64,000 nucleotides of DNA, taken from assembly GCA_038380795.1 (NCBI GenBank), contig CM076266.1, positions 43,980,425-44,044,424 on the forward strand. Reading direction: 5' to 3'. How positions within the stretch are numbered: the first letter of the stretch is position 1; every line of letters starts with the position of its first letter. Positions 51,246 through 63,600 of the stretch are shown here, piece after piece. Origin of the DNA: Pyrocephalus nanus (lineage: Eukaryota; Chordata; Aves; Passeriformes; Tyrannidae). The position numbers and the translations under genes are program-made. The notes below the pieces were generated by a model that worked only from the letters and a program-made list of their open reading frames with translations, made no database searches and was not told the DNA's origin.

Positions 51246-52424
51246 GTTGGGGTTTTTTTTGTTGTTGTTATTGTGGGGTTTTTTTTCTACTACATATTAC
51301 TCATTACAGAAGAAAAGCAACTGCCAGTTTATCCTGGATCAGAAAGTGGCAAGATTGTCAGTGAACAGTTATGCTGGATGTTGTTTTTACTCTTTTGACT
51401 CACTTTTCCGTCTTTGATTTTGAGAGAAGTAGAAAATAAGGAAATGAGAAACTGGCATATGTTCGTCTTTCTTTCTTAAGTTCATAAAAGACTTAAAAAA
51501 GGCCTCCAACTTTTTAGATATCACGATCAAGCAAAAGCATTAATCAAAAAAAGCATGGTGTCAAACCCTAAATGGAATTCATTTGCATTTCTAACAACTT
51601 TTTTTACTAGATGCTATCTAAATGTAATTTAACTTTTAGTATTTAATAAGAGTAATATCAGATGTATTTCAGAAAAAATTTTAAAATATTTTTTCAAATT
51701 ATTTGAAAATTATAGAAAGGACATTTTCTATTGTTATAGAATTTCCTAGTTAAATTACATTTTCTGGGTTTTTTGCATCTCTTAAAAAGGATATTAAAAA
51801 TAATCTTTTTCACTTCTTTAACCTTTTTACCTGCAAGAAAATAGACCTTCTTTTTTTAATTTTAAGTTTGTATATTGCATAAACAAATAGCAGTTCAAAA
51901 CCACATCCCTACAAGCAGGCAAAAACTGAAACAATAGGGTGGTATAACTTAAATTACATGCAATGCAGAAATAATTTATGTGAGTAGAGAGAACTGAACC
52001 TCAAAAGGAATTAAAAAAAAAATAATAATTGTAAAACCTGGAACCTGAACACACAACCTGAGGCATTCAGCTGTCTGCCTTGCTGGAAACTGGGAGTAAA
52101 CAAATGAACCTAACATATAGGGGTTTTTTACTGCTACCTCTCCATAAAGAATACATTCCTTCCCAAACCAGCAAGAAACAGAAAAGAGCTGGCAAAAAGA
52201 TGAAATCCCTTTACACACAATGTTTATGCTGAAATCACAGGCAATAAAGAGAATGTCAACTGCAGCAGCTCCAACCTTGTTTGTCACTAGATTAACTAGA
52301 GAGCCAACAAGGACAATGACTCAACCTTTCATGCCTATTAGACTCACTGTGAAAGGCTCCATTCACTCACCAGCTGGCATGGTGGAAAGCTATCTAAAGA
52401 TGTGAACAAGCGCAAGGGGCAGAG

Positions 52425-52560
52425 GCAGCCTGGCCCCGCTGCAATCTAAAACCAAAGCTGCAATTAATTATATATGGAACGCGGCCAGGCCTCACTAGCA
52501 TTGTAATCAAATGGGACCACACAGAGAAAAGAAAGTCCTTTTTCACATCACATGCACTGC
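52425..52560. promoter_or_regulatory. Candidate conserved non-coding element
   Basis: Non-repetitive block with CAATTAATTATATATGG (contains TAATTA, the homeodomain core), an isolated GC-rich GGAACGCGGCCAGGCC with two CpGs, then CATTGTAATCAAATGGGACC. Retained CpGs and dense factor-like words in CpG-poor DNA resemble developmental enhancers. This is a visual impression without an alignment. Confidence 0.3.
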
Positions 52561-52590
52561 AGACAGACAGAGTTCTTGCAGTAGAAGAGA

Positions 52591-52606
52591 TTTTTTTTTT
52601 TTTTTT
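52591..52606. repeat. Poly(T) run of 16
   Basis: Uninterrupted T tract. If read on the minus strand it is a poly(A), but no retroposon body is recognised next to it. Confidence 0.9.
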
Positions 52607-55202
52607 AATTCTTCATGCTACTATTCGCTTTGACAGCTTATGATGTGTGTATATCTTGAAGCTTCAAGTTTGTTGCTTCCGTTTTATTTCCAACAAAAGT
52701 CTTATGTGCCTAACTTTTTATCTATTCTTTTATCACCAAAATCAGCCACTTAAATGAGGCCGTTTTATATGTGCTTTTTGTCCTCGCACTCATAGCAATA
52801 ATTTTACATTTTTCCAGTGCTTGTACCCTAGAGATATTAAAATCTTCAGGATCATTACTCAAACTGCTTGCAAATCACAAGTCTAACCTGGGAAATTCCT
52901 GATAGTCTCAACCACACATTGGCACAGTTTACAGAATTCAGGATGCTGTAGGCATGTTTCAGATAATTTCCCCTTAGTGTAATTCTCCAAGACTGCACAA
53001 CCATTTTTTCTTTGGGGAAAACTGAATGCAAAAACCATGCCTCAAAACAAAATGAGGACAAAAGTGGCTGTGGACAGCCAGAATGATAGAATCCCATCAA
53101 CATCATCCAGATTACGAAAGCAGCAGCATTCCCAAAATTAGCTTATATGCACTGCTATACTTATAGCTTCCCATCATGATGATCATTAAACACTATTACA
53201 GTACTATTTTGAGTCTGTAACCAAATTAAGACCCCAGGGTGTACTAACTGGCATACATATCAACAGTAAGGTACTCCAGCTGAAGAACTTTGCAATAAGA
53301 TAAATCAGATAAAAATCCAACCAAACAAAAAACCCTCCCCCAAAATTGCGGGGGAAAAAAAAAGAAAAAAAAAAAAGACTCCTATATTACCCATTTCTTT
53401 TGCTTGGGCACAGGAAATTCATGGTAGGGACAAGAAGCAAAGAAAGCTGGTCCTAGTCAGGGATTTAACTCCATATGAATCCTTCTCTATCTTCATCCCT
53501 CTCTGCTCATTATTTCTGTCCTTTGCTTATATTCTTGATTAATATCATTCCAATATACTTATTTAACCACCTAATTGCTATTCAGAGTGCAATACTAAAA
53601 TCAATGGGAAACATCACTTAAATAGAAATGGTCTACAGCCTTTGCAGAATAGGGTACAAGTTATCTGAGGATGGGATATTTCTTCAAGCTTATTTTTTAC
53701 AGTGTCAATATGTCTTGGATTTTGAGGTACAAAAATACTGAGCAATTAACTGTTGTTAAGATGAATGAAAAATCACAAAGGCAAAGTGAAGTATGTTAAC
53801 AGCACAGGTAGAGAAAGTATGCACTTGGCTTTGTTACAAACTATACACAACAAACCTTAAAAACCTTTAAAAACAAGATAACACTGCAACTGCCATTACT
53901 TGTTCTGAAGATATGCGTTCACTGTGCAAAAAAACCATGCTATACTGGAAAGCACTAAAAAGCCAAACCAGTCCCAGTTCAGTGCCTGCAGTATAGCTCT
54001 TGTTTCACTGCCTGGTGTACTTCTTGTTGGCAGATGTTATTTTCACGAACTGTCACCATGTATTTTGACACAGAGGAGAAAGGGGCTGATTCAATGTGCA
54101 TTCATGGATACAGACACTGCTAAAATATGCAGAGATCCAAATCCCCACATAATACAGCACATAATAGAGCACCAGTTAGCATCTCTCAGGAACACTGGGC
54201 TTTTTAGGAAGAAAATGTATTATCTATAAGGATGTTGTCTGGGGGGCTGAGTAGGTCTTCTATTTATTTATTATTTTTGCTTTATTTATCACTGATCATA
54301 TGGGGTCCTCATAAAGACCACAACATGTTAAAAAAACAACTTGAAAAGAGAAAGGGAAGTTTAAATGACCAGGTCTGGTCACACCAGCACCTATCTAAAT
54401 GGAAGAGGAGCCTGGCCAATGAGGTACTGCAAAAAAATGTGCCCAAGTTCCTTTTTTTCTGTGGATAGCCTCTATGCAAGTAGGTGGAAATATTATAAGC
54501 AACAATGAGCACAGAGAGGGGCAGAAAAAAAGGTACCTTTAGGGAGCCTAAAGCCCTGAGCCACAGTTGGAGCACAACTGGCTCAGTACTCAAAAAACAT
54601 TCATGAAAAGCAGAGAGGAGACACACAAAAGGAGCATTTTGGCAGCCGCCTGAAATTGCATCATCTCTAGTGTACTGTAAAATCTGAACTTCTCAGAGTC
54701 AGAGAAATATAAACACCTCCACAGAATGACTGGGCAGCAAGTGCAGGTGCCTCCCATCATATGGGGAAAGAAACTCATACCCCAAGCACAGCTGAGTGCA
54801 CTGAAAGGAGCCCCAGTAAATAGATCTTTGGCTGGTTTTTAACCTCATGCTGGGTATTACTGGAGCAGACCAGGTTCCCCTAGCTGTGCAAAATTCCTTC
54901 ATTAAAGAAAGTATCATCACCCTTCATAGATGCAAAATGGCTAAGGGCTATATTTTCAACATGATTTCAAAAGGGTAGATAAGCACCAAGTGGGATTTTA
55001 AAATGCCTGTAGGTACTTTAGACTACAGATGATTACGCAGAAAGGGGAACTACTGTAAATCCTGGATAACTAATAATTTGAATCTGTTGTGGTGTATTTG
55101 AAGTATGGGAAGGAACTGGACCTATCAGCTGACAACTGTAATCCTCTCCTCAGGGGAGCAAAAGCAACATTTTGACCTGTAAATATCTATCTATACGTAT
55201 GA

Positions 55203-55217
55203 ACACACACACACACA
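55203..55217. repeat. (AC)n microsatellite
   Basis: Seven AC units, seen directly. Confidence 0.9.
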
Positions 55218-56263
55218 TCTTTCATTCCTATTAAACTGGACAACCTACAATATAACTTGAAAAACACTTTGAGAGCAGTTGTCCACTGATTTGGGGCATA
55301 GAGGAGGAACAAAAGAACCAATGAAATCAAAGCCCCATGTACAACACAAACATTTCATTTGTAAAGATTGAAACAGTCACATTTAGCGGACTGACCACTT
55401 GAGTTTAGAAAGCAGAAACACGTGTGTCCTACTTTAGGATTTAAACTCTCAGTGAAGTCAAACATCAGATATGGATATTATGGGTATCATGGGCAAGTGT
55501 AGCCCAATACAACCTCTTGCATTAAATAAAGAAAGTAGAAAACCCACAGGCAGCTCAACGAAATGTCAATGTGGGACTTGGCTGCTTTGTACCTCCCAAA
55601 TTTATATCAAGGACCAAACTATAAATGGAAGCATGATTGTGCAAGGCAAGTCTGATAGAGGTGAGGGATCATGGGGAGGAAGAGAGGTGAGATGCTGGAA
55701 CCAAACACCAAGTCTAAGAGTTTGAGGCATTTAAAGACATCATATTTTGCCTATAAAAGTCCCATTTATATTGGATTCCAGTTTCTAGAATGTAAAATTA
55801 ACCATTGTGCCCAATAGTCCTGTTTGTCTCACTGAATGCGAAGCTAAATCTAAAGCACTGCAGTTTAAGGCCATTTATACTGGTTTATTTTGCTGGTATG
55901 CAGCAGAATGCCTCTCCAGGCAATTCTGCAAGATTTTTAATTGCTTTTAATTCACAGTTATTTAATAGTTTCCATTATTCTAATAAAAAGAGCATGCAAA
56001 ATCTGTGAAGACTGAAGAAAAAAAAATAATAGGCTATTCAACTTTGATAATACACTTTAAGGTATTCTGCCAGATCCACTGGTGTCAGTAATCCTTCCTC
56101 TAGTTTTCCTTAAAATGGTGCTTTTTTATTTAATCAGAGCAAGAAAAGTCTGTTAGGGCTTCACAGCAACCTTGTTCACACTGAATTTGCCTTTCTTGTG
56201 TCCCACAGAAGTTACTTTGGGAGCACAGAGTTATGAATACCTTGGGATGCAAAGCGCCCAGCT

Positions 56264-56276
56264 CCAGCAGAGGGGG
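56264..56276 (+). promoter_or_regulatory. CTCF-like motif
   Basis: CCAGCAGAGGGGG fits the CTCF core CCASYAGRKGGCR at 12 of 13 positions. It lies in a GC-richer island (56245-56335) within AT-rich DNA. The match is by eye and binding is unproven. Confidence 0.3.
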
Positions 56277-56429
56277 ACTGTCCTCCCACCCGGCAGCAGC
56301 CTCCTATCTGCACTCTGCTTCAGCGCTGACTTACTGGCATTTAGGAGGCCAGTACAACCAACCCTGAATAATGTATTTATAATATCTAAAGAAGAAGAAA
56401 AGAAGTGTTAATGAGAAATCAGCTCATTG

Positions 56430-56610
56430 TCATCTCATTTTTTCCACATATTCAGTTATTTGTCATCTGTTTGTGTCTTTTGACTGACAACATTCATGCC
56501 AGCTGCTCGCTGAATGGGAGCTTTCCAGCACGCCTAAATAGACTGTTTGTCTTCATTAGTGCTTTGTGCAAATTCATTCAGCAAGGACTTGCAGACTGTC
56601 ATTAGGGCAG
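56430..56610. promoter_or_regulatory. Candidate conserved non-coding element
   Basis: Non-repetitive, balanced-composition block with words such as CAGCTGCTCGCTGAATGGG, CATTAGTGCTTTGTGCAAAT and TTCATTCAGCAAGG, in the style of vertebrate conserved elements. It follows a possible splice acceptor (TTTCTTGTGTCCCACAG, ending 56208), but I see no good donor and the 79-codon frame across it begins at TTG. Conservation is inferred, not measured. Confidence 0.25.
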
Positions 56611-59509
56611 GTCCAGTCTTTCAAGTTCTGCTGCCACAATCCAAGATGTTTGTTTTAGCTGACTTTCCCCTGCTTTTGTTTCTTTGACACAGGAGAACCA
56701 ATCTGGGGTTTCTGTCGTTGTTTCTGTGTTCCATCACTGCAGTTTCCAAGCATATTTCCACACTGCACTACAAGGGGAGAGGGGAAATGCACACACCCTT
56801 TATCTCTAGGATAATAGATTTCACTGTGTTGCACTTATTTGCTTTCCATTTTTCTTTCATAACACAATTTAAAAACGAGTCCATATCAACTAGATGATTG
56901 AACACCAAGGAAAAGAGACCTAGCCTGACCTTTGATTTCTATGCATCAGGAGACTAATGAGATGGCATTACAGTAAGTGGATAAAAATGGCACATAACAT
57001 CAGTAGCTCAAGTTGAATGAAAACTATTTTTAGAGGCAGGGCAAGATTATTGTTGTATTTCAAATCAAACATCCTTGTCTTTCAAACATGCTTGGGAAAG
57101 GACATGCAGAGCTCGAGTCAGGCTTTAGATGTCAGAGGATATTCAAGAGAAGCAGCAGCTGTTTCTTCTTTGCATTATTAGAACCATAGAGAAGCCTTTT
57201 GCTCAACAGCAATAGCCGATCCTTCTTTTACTTTTCTCCTTTAAGGGCTGGATCACTTACTCCTACCTATCCGCATTGTCCTCTGACATCAAGCTTTTGA
57301 CTACAATTTACCACTTTCTTAGACAATTCATCATAGGAAATATATGCTGACCATAGGATATATATTATGCATTTTCCTTTCAGGTGTTGTTCTTCAAGAA
57401 AGTGTGACTTCATCCCAGTTCCAAAGCATTACCAAGAGAAAACAATCCTTCAGGACACAGCCAGTCTGCTATTGTGCTATATACCTTCATGAGGCACTGG
57501 AAATTGTTCTGGAGTGAAAATTTATTTTCAGAATAGCTGCAAAAACATTTCAGCTTTCATTTAGCTTTGATTTAAAAAAAAACTAGTTCTAGTTTTATGA
57601 CTTTATGGTTGTGAAGTTTGAAAATATCAAAGTGTGTTTAAAGTCATAGGTAAAGAGAAAAAAAGACATATTTTGTGACATATTTTCAAGGAGGGTCTCC
57701 ATAAATTACATTCCATTGAGAAAGAGGGTAATAGTTTAAATATTTCTGTAACTTACTGTCAGACAGTATATTAAGTAGAAATAAAAGAGAACTTAAGCGG
57801 CTTTTCTAGGAGATGACAAACATAAACTAGTTCTCAGAGAAAACTCGAAATAGTCAGACCATTCTTAATAAATGAAAACATTTACTACCAAAAGTAGATT
57901 TCCAGAAGAACAAAAGCGTTCCAAGAGTTCTCACACACAGCCTGTAATTTTTTTTCTTTGTTTGTTGGTTTTAAAGGCTTAGAGGTTTTTTTATTGGACT
58001 TTCAGAAAGCTCAGCCTGATTGTTAACAATAGTCTCTCTCTTTAGTCTAGTTTAAAGTTCACAAATTAATGCATTTATCAGCAATAAAGCCTTCTACAAG
58101 TAAAAGACTGAAAATGGGTTTCAACAGGAACATGTACATGAGTAAGTCTCCATATACGTTAACATCTGCTCTGCATCCAAAAGCTCTGGATAGACGTTCT
58201 CAATGCTAGGTATAATGCCTCATTATGCCTCATTTCTTTCAAATCACTTAGCCTAATTTAATACTTTTTCTTCATTTGATTTACTACATGTTATATGTAA
58301 CCAGGCTTCTGAAAGGCAAAAAAAGTAACACTTTGTCAATTAAGGAGATGAGGTACATACACCCTGAATGAACTAAAGTTCTTCAGAAAAACAACAATAG
58401 CAACAGATTATATCTTTGTGAAAATTAAAGCTACACTGGTATTTTTATTTGCGCAATTCATTCAATTTTTGTTCTGGCAAAGGGCTTTGAGTTAAAAGCT
58501 GAGCATTATTTAACTGCAGGATCATTTGAACATTGATGGCAGAAATGCAAGCTTCTATGCAATTCACTAAGCTGCTGTCTACTCTCTTTTGAAGAGACTG
58601 CCTCGGAAATCAGTTTTCCTTATTTCTAATTTGCTGCATGAGTTCATTTTAGAAATATCGTTACATTTTTTAATTCATATCACAGTTTCAAATTCCTTTA
58701 TTTAATCATCAAGAGGTATGACCAGTGAAAGCATGAGCTTCCTGTTGCTGGTCAGCAGTATCAGATCAGCCCTGTCAGCCCCACACTGTTTTAGTCCCAT
58801 TCTAGATGAAGTTGGCACATGCCAGTTTCTGTGAAGATCACTACTCCTTCTTTACTAAAGATAAATTGCACCCACAGAACTCAAGCTTTCACTGCGCAAC
58901 CAAAACCCAAGAAACCTTAACTTTATCATCTCCTATGATTATTAATCTCTGCAATCTTTTCAGAGCATGTAAAATACTGAACGAAACAGGAACCACTTCC
59001 TCCAATCACCAAGGAAGGCTATGCTTTCTCCCAGAAGAAATCCTGTGTTGCACTGTCCCCTGCATGTCTCTCAACAGTTAGACCTATCTCTTCTGGAAGA
59101 AACCACAGAGTCTTAGGAAGATCGTTGCACACAGCAGGTCTTTCCAATGAAAGAAAAAATGGTTATTCACCAGAGAAATGCAAAGCCTGAAATGTTCTGA
59201 CTAGAATTAACTTTATTCAGCAATTTGGGTAGGTTTTGATAACTTAGGTAATGAAAAGGACCTGAATACTTTCAAAAACATATATCTGGTCTTGGACTAT
59301 AAAATGGATGCACCAATTTTACCATAAACCCAAGGAATAAAAAACCTCTAAAAAAGATTTGAGGTACTACCTACAGAGAAAAATCACAGCCCACAGAATA
59401 CCCACCACTCAATTTAGTTCCTTTCGGTTGTATAATTGAACCCGTAGCTTTTTTTTTCTTGTAGTCTTTGATGATATAAACACCATTTTTTTTCCACCAG
59501 GAAATAAAT

Positions 59510-59510
<1 letters not shown>

Positions 59511-59540
<30 letters not shown>
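59511..59540. repeat. (AAT)n microsatellite, about ten units
   Basis: Uninterrupted run followed by AAC-type variants to about 59550. The most likely length-variable marker in the window. Confidence 0.95.
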
Positions 59541-59543
<3 letters not shown>

Positions 59544-60609
59544 TAACAATTTTTAAAATCCATTAAGTTTTACCTTATTTTGTTGAAGTTCAGAAAAAAA
59601 AATGTTCTCAAAGCAGAAAATCAAAAAGGTCCTTCATACTTTCCTATTGCCTTTTCATATCACCTAGGCATCATCTTCTAGATTGTCATTAGACAATAAG
59701 AAGTAGAATATACATGAAACAGAAAAATTCTTCTTTTATTTATTCTTTTTAAATATCCTCATTTAACAAGACAAACTGTAGCAGGGTAAATTTTCAGTAT
59801 TTTTAGAACAATATTGTCTTCTTTAAAGATGCCCTTAAGGAAATGATATAATGGCTGTTAAAGAATATCAAGCTTTTACCATTCATTGTTTACTCTTTCT
59901 GTCTTGGACTGGTTTTTTGTTTGTTGGTGTTTTTTTTCCTTTTTACCACAAAATTTACAGTATAAGAACTGTTTGATTGTTTACAAAATTATAAAGAATA
60001 CATCTACTCTCCCATTATTTTTCTCCATAAATATAAGTCCTCGGAAGAATTTCAATAAGGATACTCCAAGGACTGAGTCCTGGTTGTTGGAATACATCAT
60101 AAATGAATTCTAATTTTTATCTGCTACTTCTAGAATTAATAATTCTACACTTTGCTGTTCCCTGTTGGCTAAAAAAATATCTTCTAAAAATACAAACAAA
60201 ATGCGCATCTGAATTTGAGACATGAAGTTTACTGTTCTGAACATAGGGAAAGGGATGCTAATAGACAGAAGCTAACACCAGTATGTCTTCCAGTCCCAAG
60301 TAAGATAGAACACATGTAGCCTAACTAGCACCCAATTCTTTAATTTCCAAAAAGACTGTGGGGCTGAGCAGAAGAACATGGAAGAGGATGGTGAACTTGA
60401 AAATTTGTAGCATTCTTGAAATACATTGATTAATGAAATCTGTTTGTTATTTCTTATGTGAATAGCAAGAGGGACTAACATCACTACAATAACCTATGTA
60501 TAGGACAGTTTTAATGTAGTTCACCCAAGAAAGATGTGGAACTTGTATCTTCCAAGAATTCAAAGAATAGCAACAATAACTATGCTTCTGCAAAGACTTA
60601 AAGAGACTT

Positions 60610-60644
60610 AAAGATAGTAACTTTCACAGGTTGTTACTATCTTT
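60610..60644. repeat. Perfect 12-bp inverted repeat, 11-base loop
   Basis: AAAGATAGTAAC (60610-60621) and its exact reverse complement GTTACTATCTTT (60633-60644). A ten-base direct repeat (AGACTTAAAG) lies just upstream at about 60594-60613. Confidence 0.9.
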
Positions 60645-63600
60645 GAAGTAAATAAGAATATTTGCAGGTGAAAGTTTTAAGGATCCTTAAGTCAATAGTT
60701 TCTGTTCACCCAAGCCATGCCCAGATCAAGAAAAACAGAAAATCAGCAGTACAAATAATTTATTTAAACCATAGAAAAAACTCCTAAACTGTTACCACTT
60801 ACTTACATGTGTGTGTTGTTATTTCTTTTAGGAAAAAAACAAAACCAAAAAAAAAATACACAGGAAAAGAATATTCTTTTACAAGAAAATTACAAATTTT
60901 TTGTGTTGAAACCAAAAACATCAGTTAAACTTTTAAAAGAACACTTACAGAGCCTAAGGTGACACGATTAAGTTACCAAACATCTCTCAAGTAACAGAAG
61001 CAAAATGTCTCTCTACAAGCAGGAGAAGAACTCTAGAAAAGTCCATTTTGTTCCTACTAAGGTTAAAATTCTCTAAATAATGTTTTACACTAGATAGGTG
61101 ATCTAGGAGAAGAAGAGGAAAAAAAGAATAATAAAGAAAAAAACACCAATTATATCAGTAGATAGATCATCTGTGTCATGAAAAAAAAAATCTCAGGAAA
61201 ACTGAGCAGAAAAGAAGGCATCAGAAGAAAGGGGTCAACATCCAGAACAACTTTGTATCAGAAGCTGTAATGAGTGATAGCAGGCTTCATAACCTCAAAG
61301 TTCAGAAGTCTGCCTTTTTCCCCCACACAGTTCTGTAACTGTTAAGGCTCCTCCATGAGGAGATCAAGAGTACATATTTGTAGAAAAAAGTAAAATTGAT
61401 CATTCAATCCCTTGTCTTTATGCATTGCATTATCATTGCACCCAGACAACAGTGCTCTGGAACATCCTCTCACGATACTTCAAACAACACCGAGGATATG
61501 TGAACACTTTGAAAAATAATCTTTGTTGACTTTCACTCTGCATCTGGAAAATGACCAGGAGAACCTTACACTGACTAAAACTTCAAAGAACTCATGAACC
61601 CTATAATTATAACTGAAAAAAAATACAATTGTACAATTGCTACTGCTCCTAACTTATTGTGCTATGTACTGAGTTGCATTGTACAATGTCTAGAAAGTTT
61701 GATTAGGCCAGTATATAAAACTATCAGCTCATACTTAGCTTCTTTGTTCCACGGGATGGAGCTGTCCTGCTGAGATAACATTACCCAGTAAACTTATATT
61801 TACAATATAACCACACATAAATGCTTCATCACAAGGAGAATATTAATTATGTTAATGAATCTGGAAACACTTTTCCAAACAGTATTTCCTACAACTGCTT
61901 TTCACATTTCCCCACTCCTTACGTGAATGCCATTTTGCCTAACCTAGTGCCAAGCCATTCTAGTTGCCAGCAACAGCTCCACTCACAGCACCATCCTCTA
62001 AGCAAAAACAGCTTTACAAATGCCACGGTTCTGCTTTCCCACTGCTATCTGTGATGAAATGGTTACTTACAACAGACTGTGAATGAAACTCCACTTCTGC
62101 AGAAATAAGAGCTTCAAATCCTTGACAGAGTTTAGGATGACACTGCCTGATGCTACCCTTCCGAAACCAGCACCTTCCACACTACAATACGCTGTGCTTC
62201 TGACCTTCACAATAGATTTCTGCAGACAAACTTTAGCTTAGCTCTCAGGTGCTGTTATCCAATGTCCCAGAACTAATAACACATCTAACTTAGTGGGAAG
62301 AGTGGACTCCATTAACCAGTTGTGAATGCCAGCAGAGATACATGTTTGAAAGCAGGGTAATGCAGAGAAGTCTCCAGGGAAAAAGACACTACGGACCCTT
62401 TCCTAACACAATGTATCCAGTCAATACCTTGAGTGCGTTAGTGGATGGTATCTGCATGCCAGGAAGCTGGGACCAGTTTCATAGTTTGTGTGATCTGTTG
62501 CTCTGCACCAGCATGCTTATCTGAGCAGTTAACCTGGAGAATGAAGCCTCATCTGCCCTTTCCTTCAGTGTGCATGTCATTTTCTTGCAGGCAGGCAAGA
62601 TTATTTAGCTATTATGTGTGGCAAGATGATTGAAAGCCTAGGAGACCTACTTTTGGCAGGAAAGCCCCAGTGTTGCAAGAGGTGCCCATAGGAATTCACA
62701 TGCAAATAGCTTTAGAAATGACTGATGGGGATGAAGGGGGGAAGGGTGGAATTGCTGCTGACATGGCAAAGTCCCACATATCCATGAGAATAAAGACAGC
62801 ATAAGAATTACACACATTTAGACCTTAGCATTATTCATACCCATCACCTCTCACTACTGTAGGAAAGCAAACCACAATCAGTGATTCAGCAGCACTGGCC
62901 CTCCACGAACAGGCACTCCTGCTGAATGCAAATGCAACAAACAATGAGTAATTTCAGTTCAGCTTTGTGCTTATTCTCCTTGGGAGAGAAACTGGCTGTT
63001 CCACTCACACAGCATAAGTGAAATATTTTCTTCAGTTCAACACTTAAGTAGTGCAGCCAAAATTCTTAAATGAGTCTGCTCTTGCTACGGTCACTGTTCA
63101 CAGCTACAGGGACACAGGAGTGAACTAGCAAGGGATGCTCTTTTGAAGAGACAGACACTTAAGGAGCATAATTTCAATTAATTTCCTCTCCTTACAATAG
63201 ACACCCCTTGGAATGTGTTGAGGTGTATTGTTCATTAAAAAATGTTAAGACTATTATAAACCTTAATCACTGACATGGTAGGGGATTTCCTGGCCTTTGG
63301 GCTGATTTAAAAAATACCTGGGGTGGGAAAAAACCACATTTGCTGCTGGATGTTCATAAAGAGCACAGTATGCTGGATTGAAAGAAGGTGCAAAGTAACT
63401 AAACAAAAGGCAAGGACTGATGGGGAATCCATCTTTTACACTTTTTTCCACAGTAATATTGATCAAATAATCTGCACAGATTACATGATGTTATCAATCA
63501 TTTGAAGTCTTCAGAAAGAGACATCTGGCAAATATCTGGTAAAATATTCCTGCCCTATCTCAGCCAAGAGAACCAAGATGTCTATAGGAAATGAAGAGAG

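Larger units (their letters stand above)
51246..56200. other. Non-coding AT-rich DNA, no gene seen
   Basis: Contains a G/T-rich tract at 51248-51287, a very AT-rich stretch at 51590-51870, a T16 run (52591-52606), a candidate conserved block (52425-52560), a mixed A/C and poly(A) tract (53316-53376) and an AC microsatellite (55203-55217). The octamer ATTTGCAT is at 51581-51588. No exon is recognised. Confidence 0.7.

Noticed and set aside
56172..56411. 79-codon frame after an acceptor-like CCCACAG
   Set aside because: It starts at TTG, has no good donor site and no recognisable domain, so I do not call it an exon.
62727..62749. G-rich tract as a second G-quadruplex
   Set aside because: Only three runs reach three Gs, so it fails the usual four-run rule.
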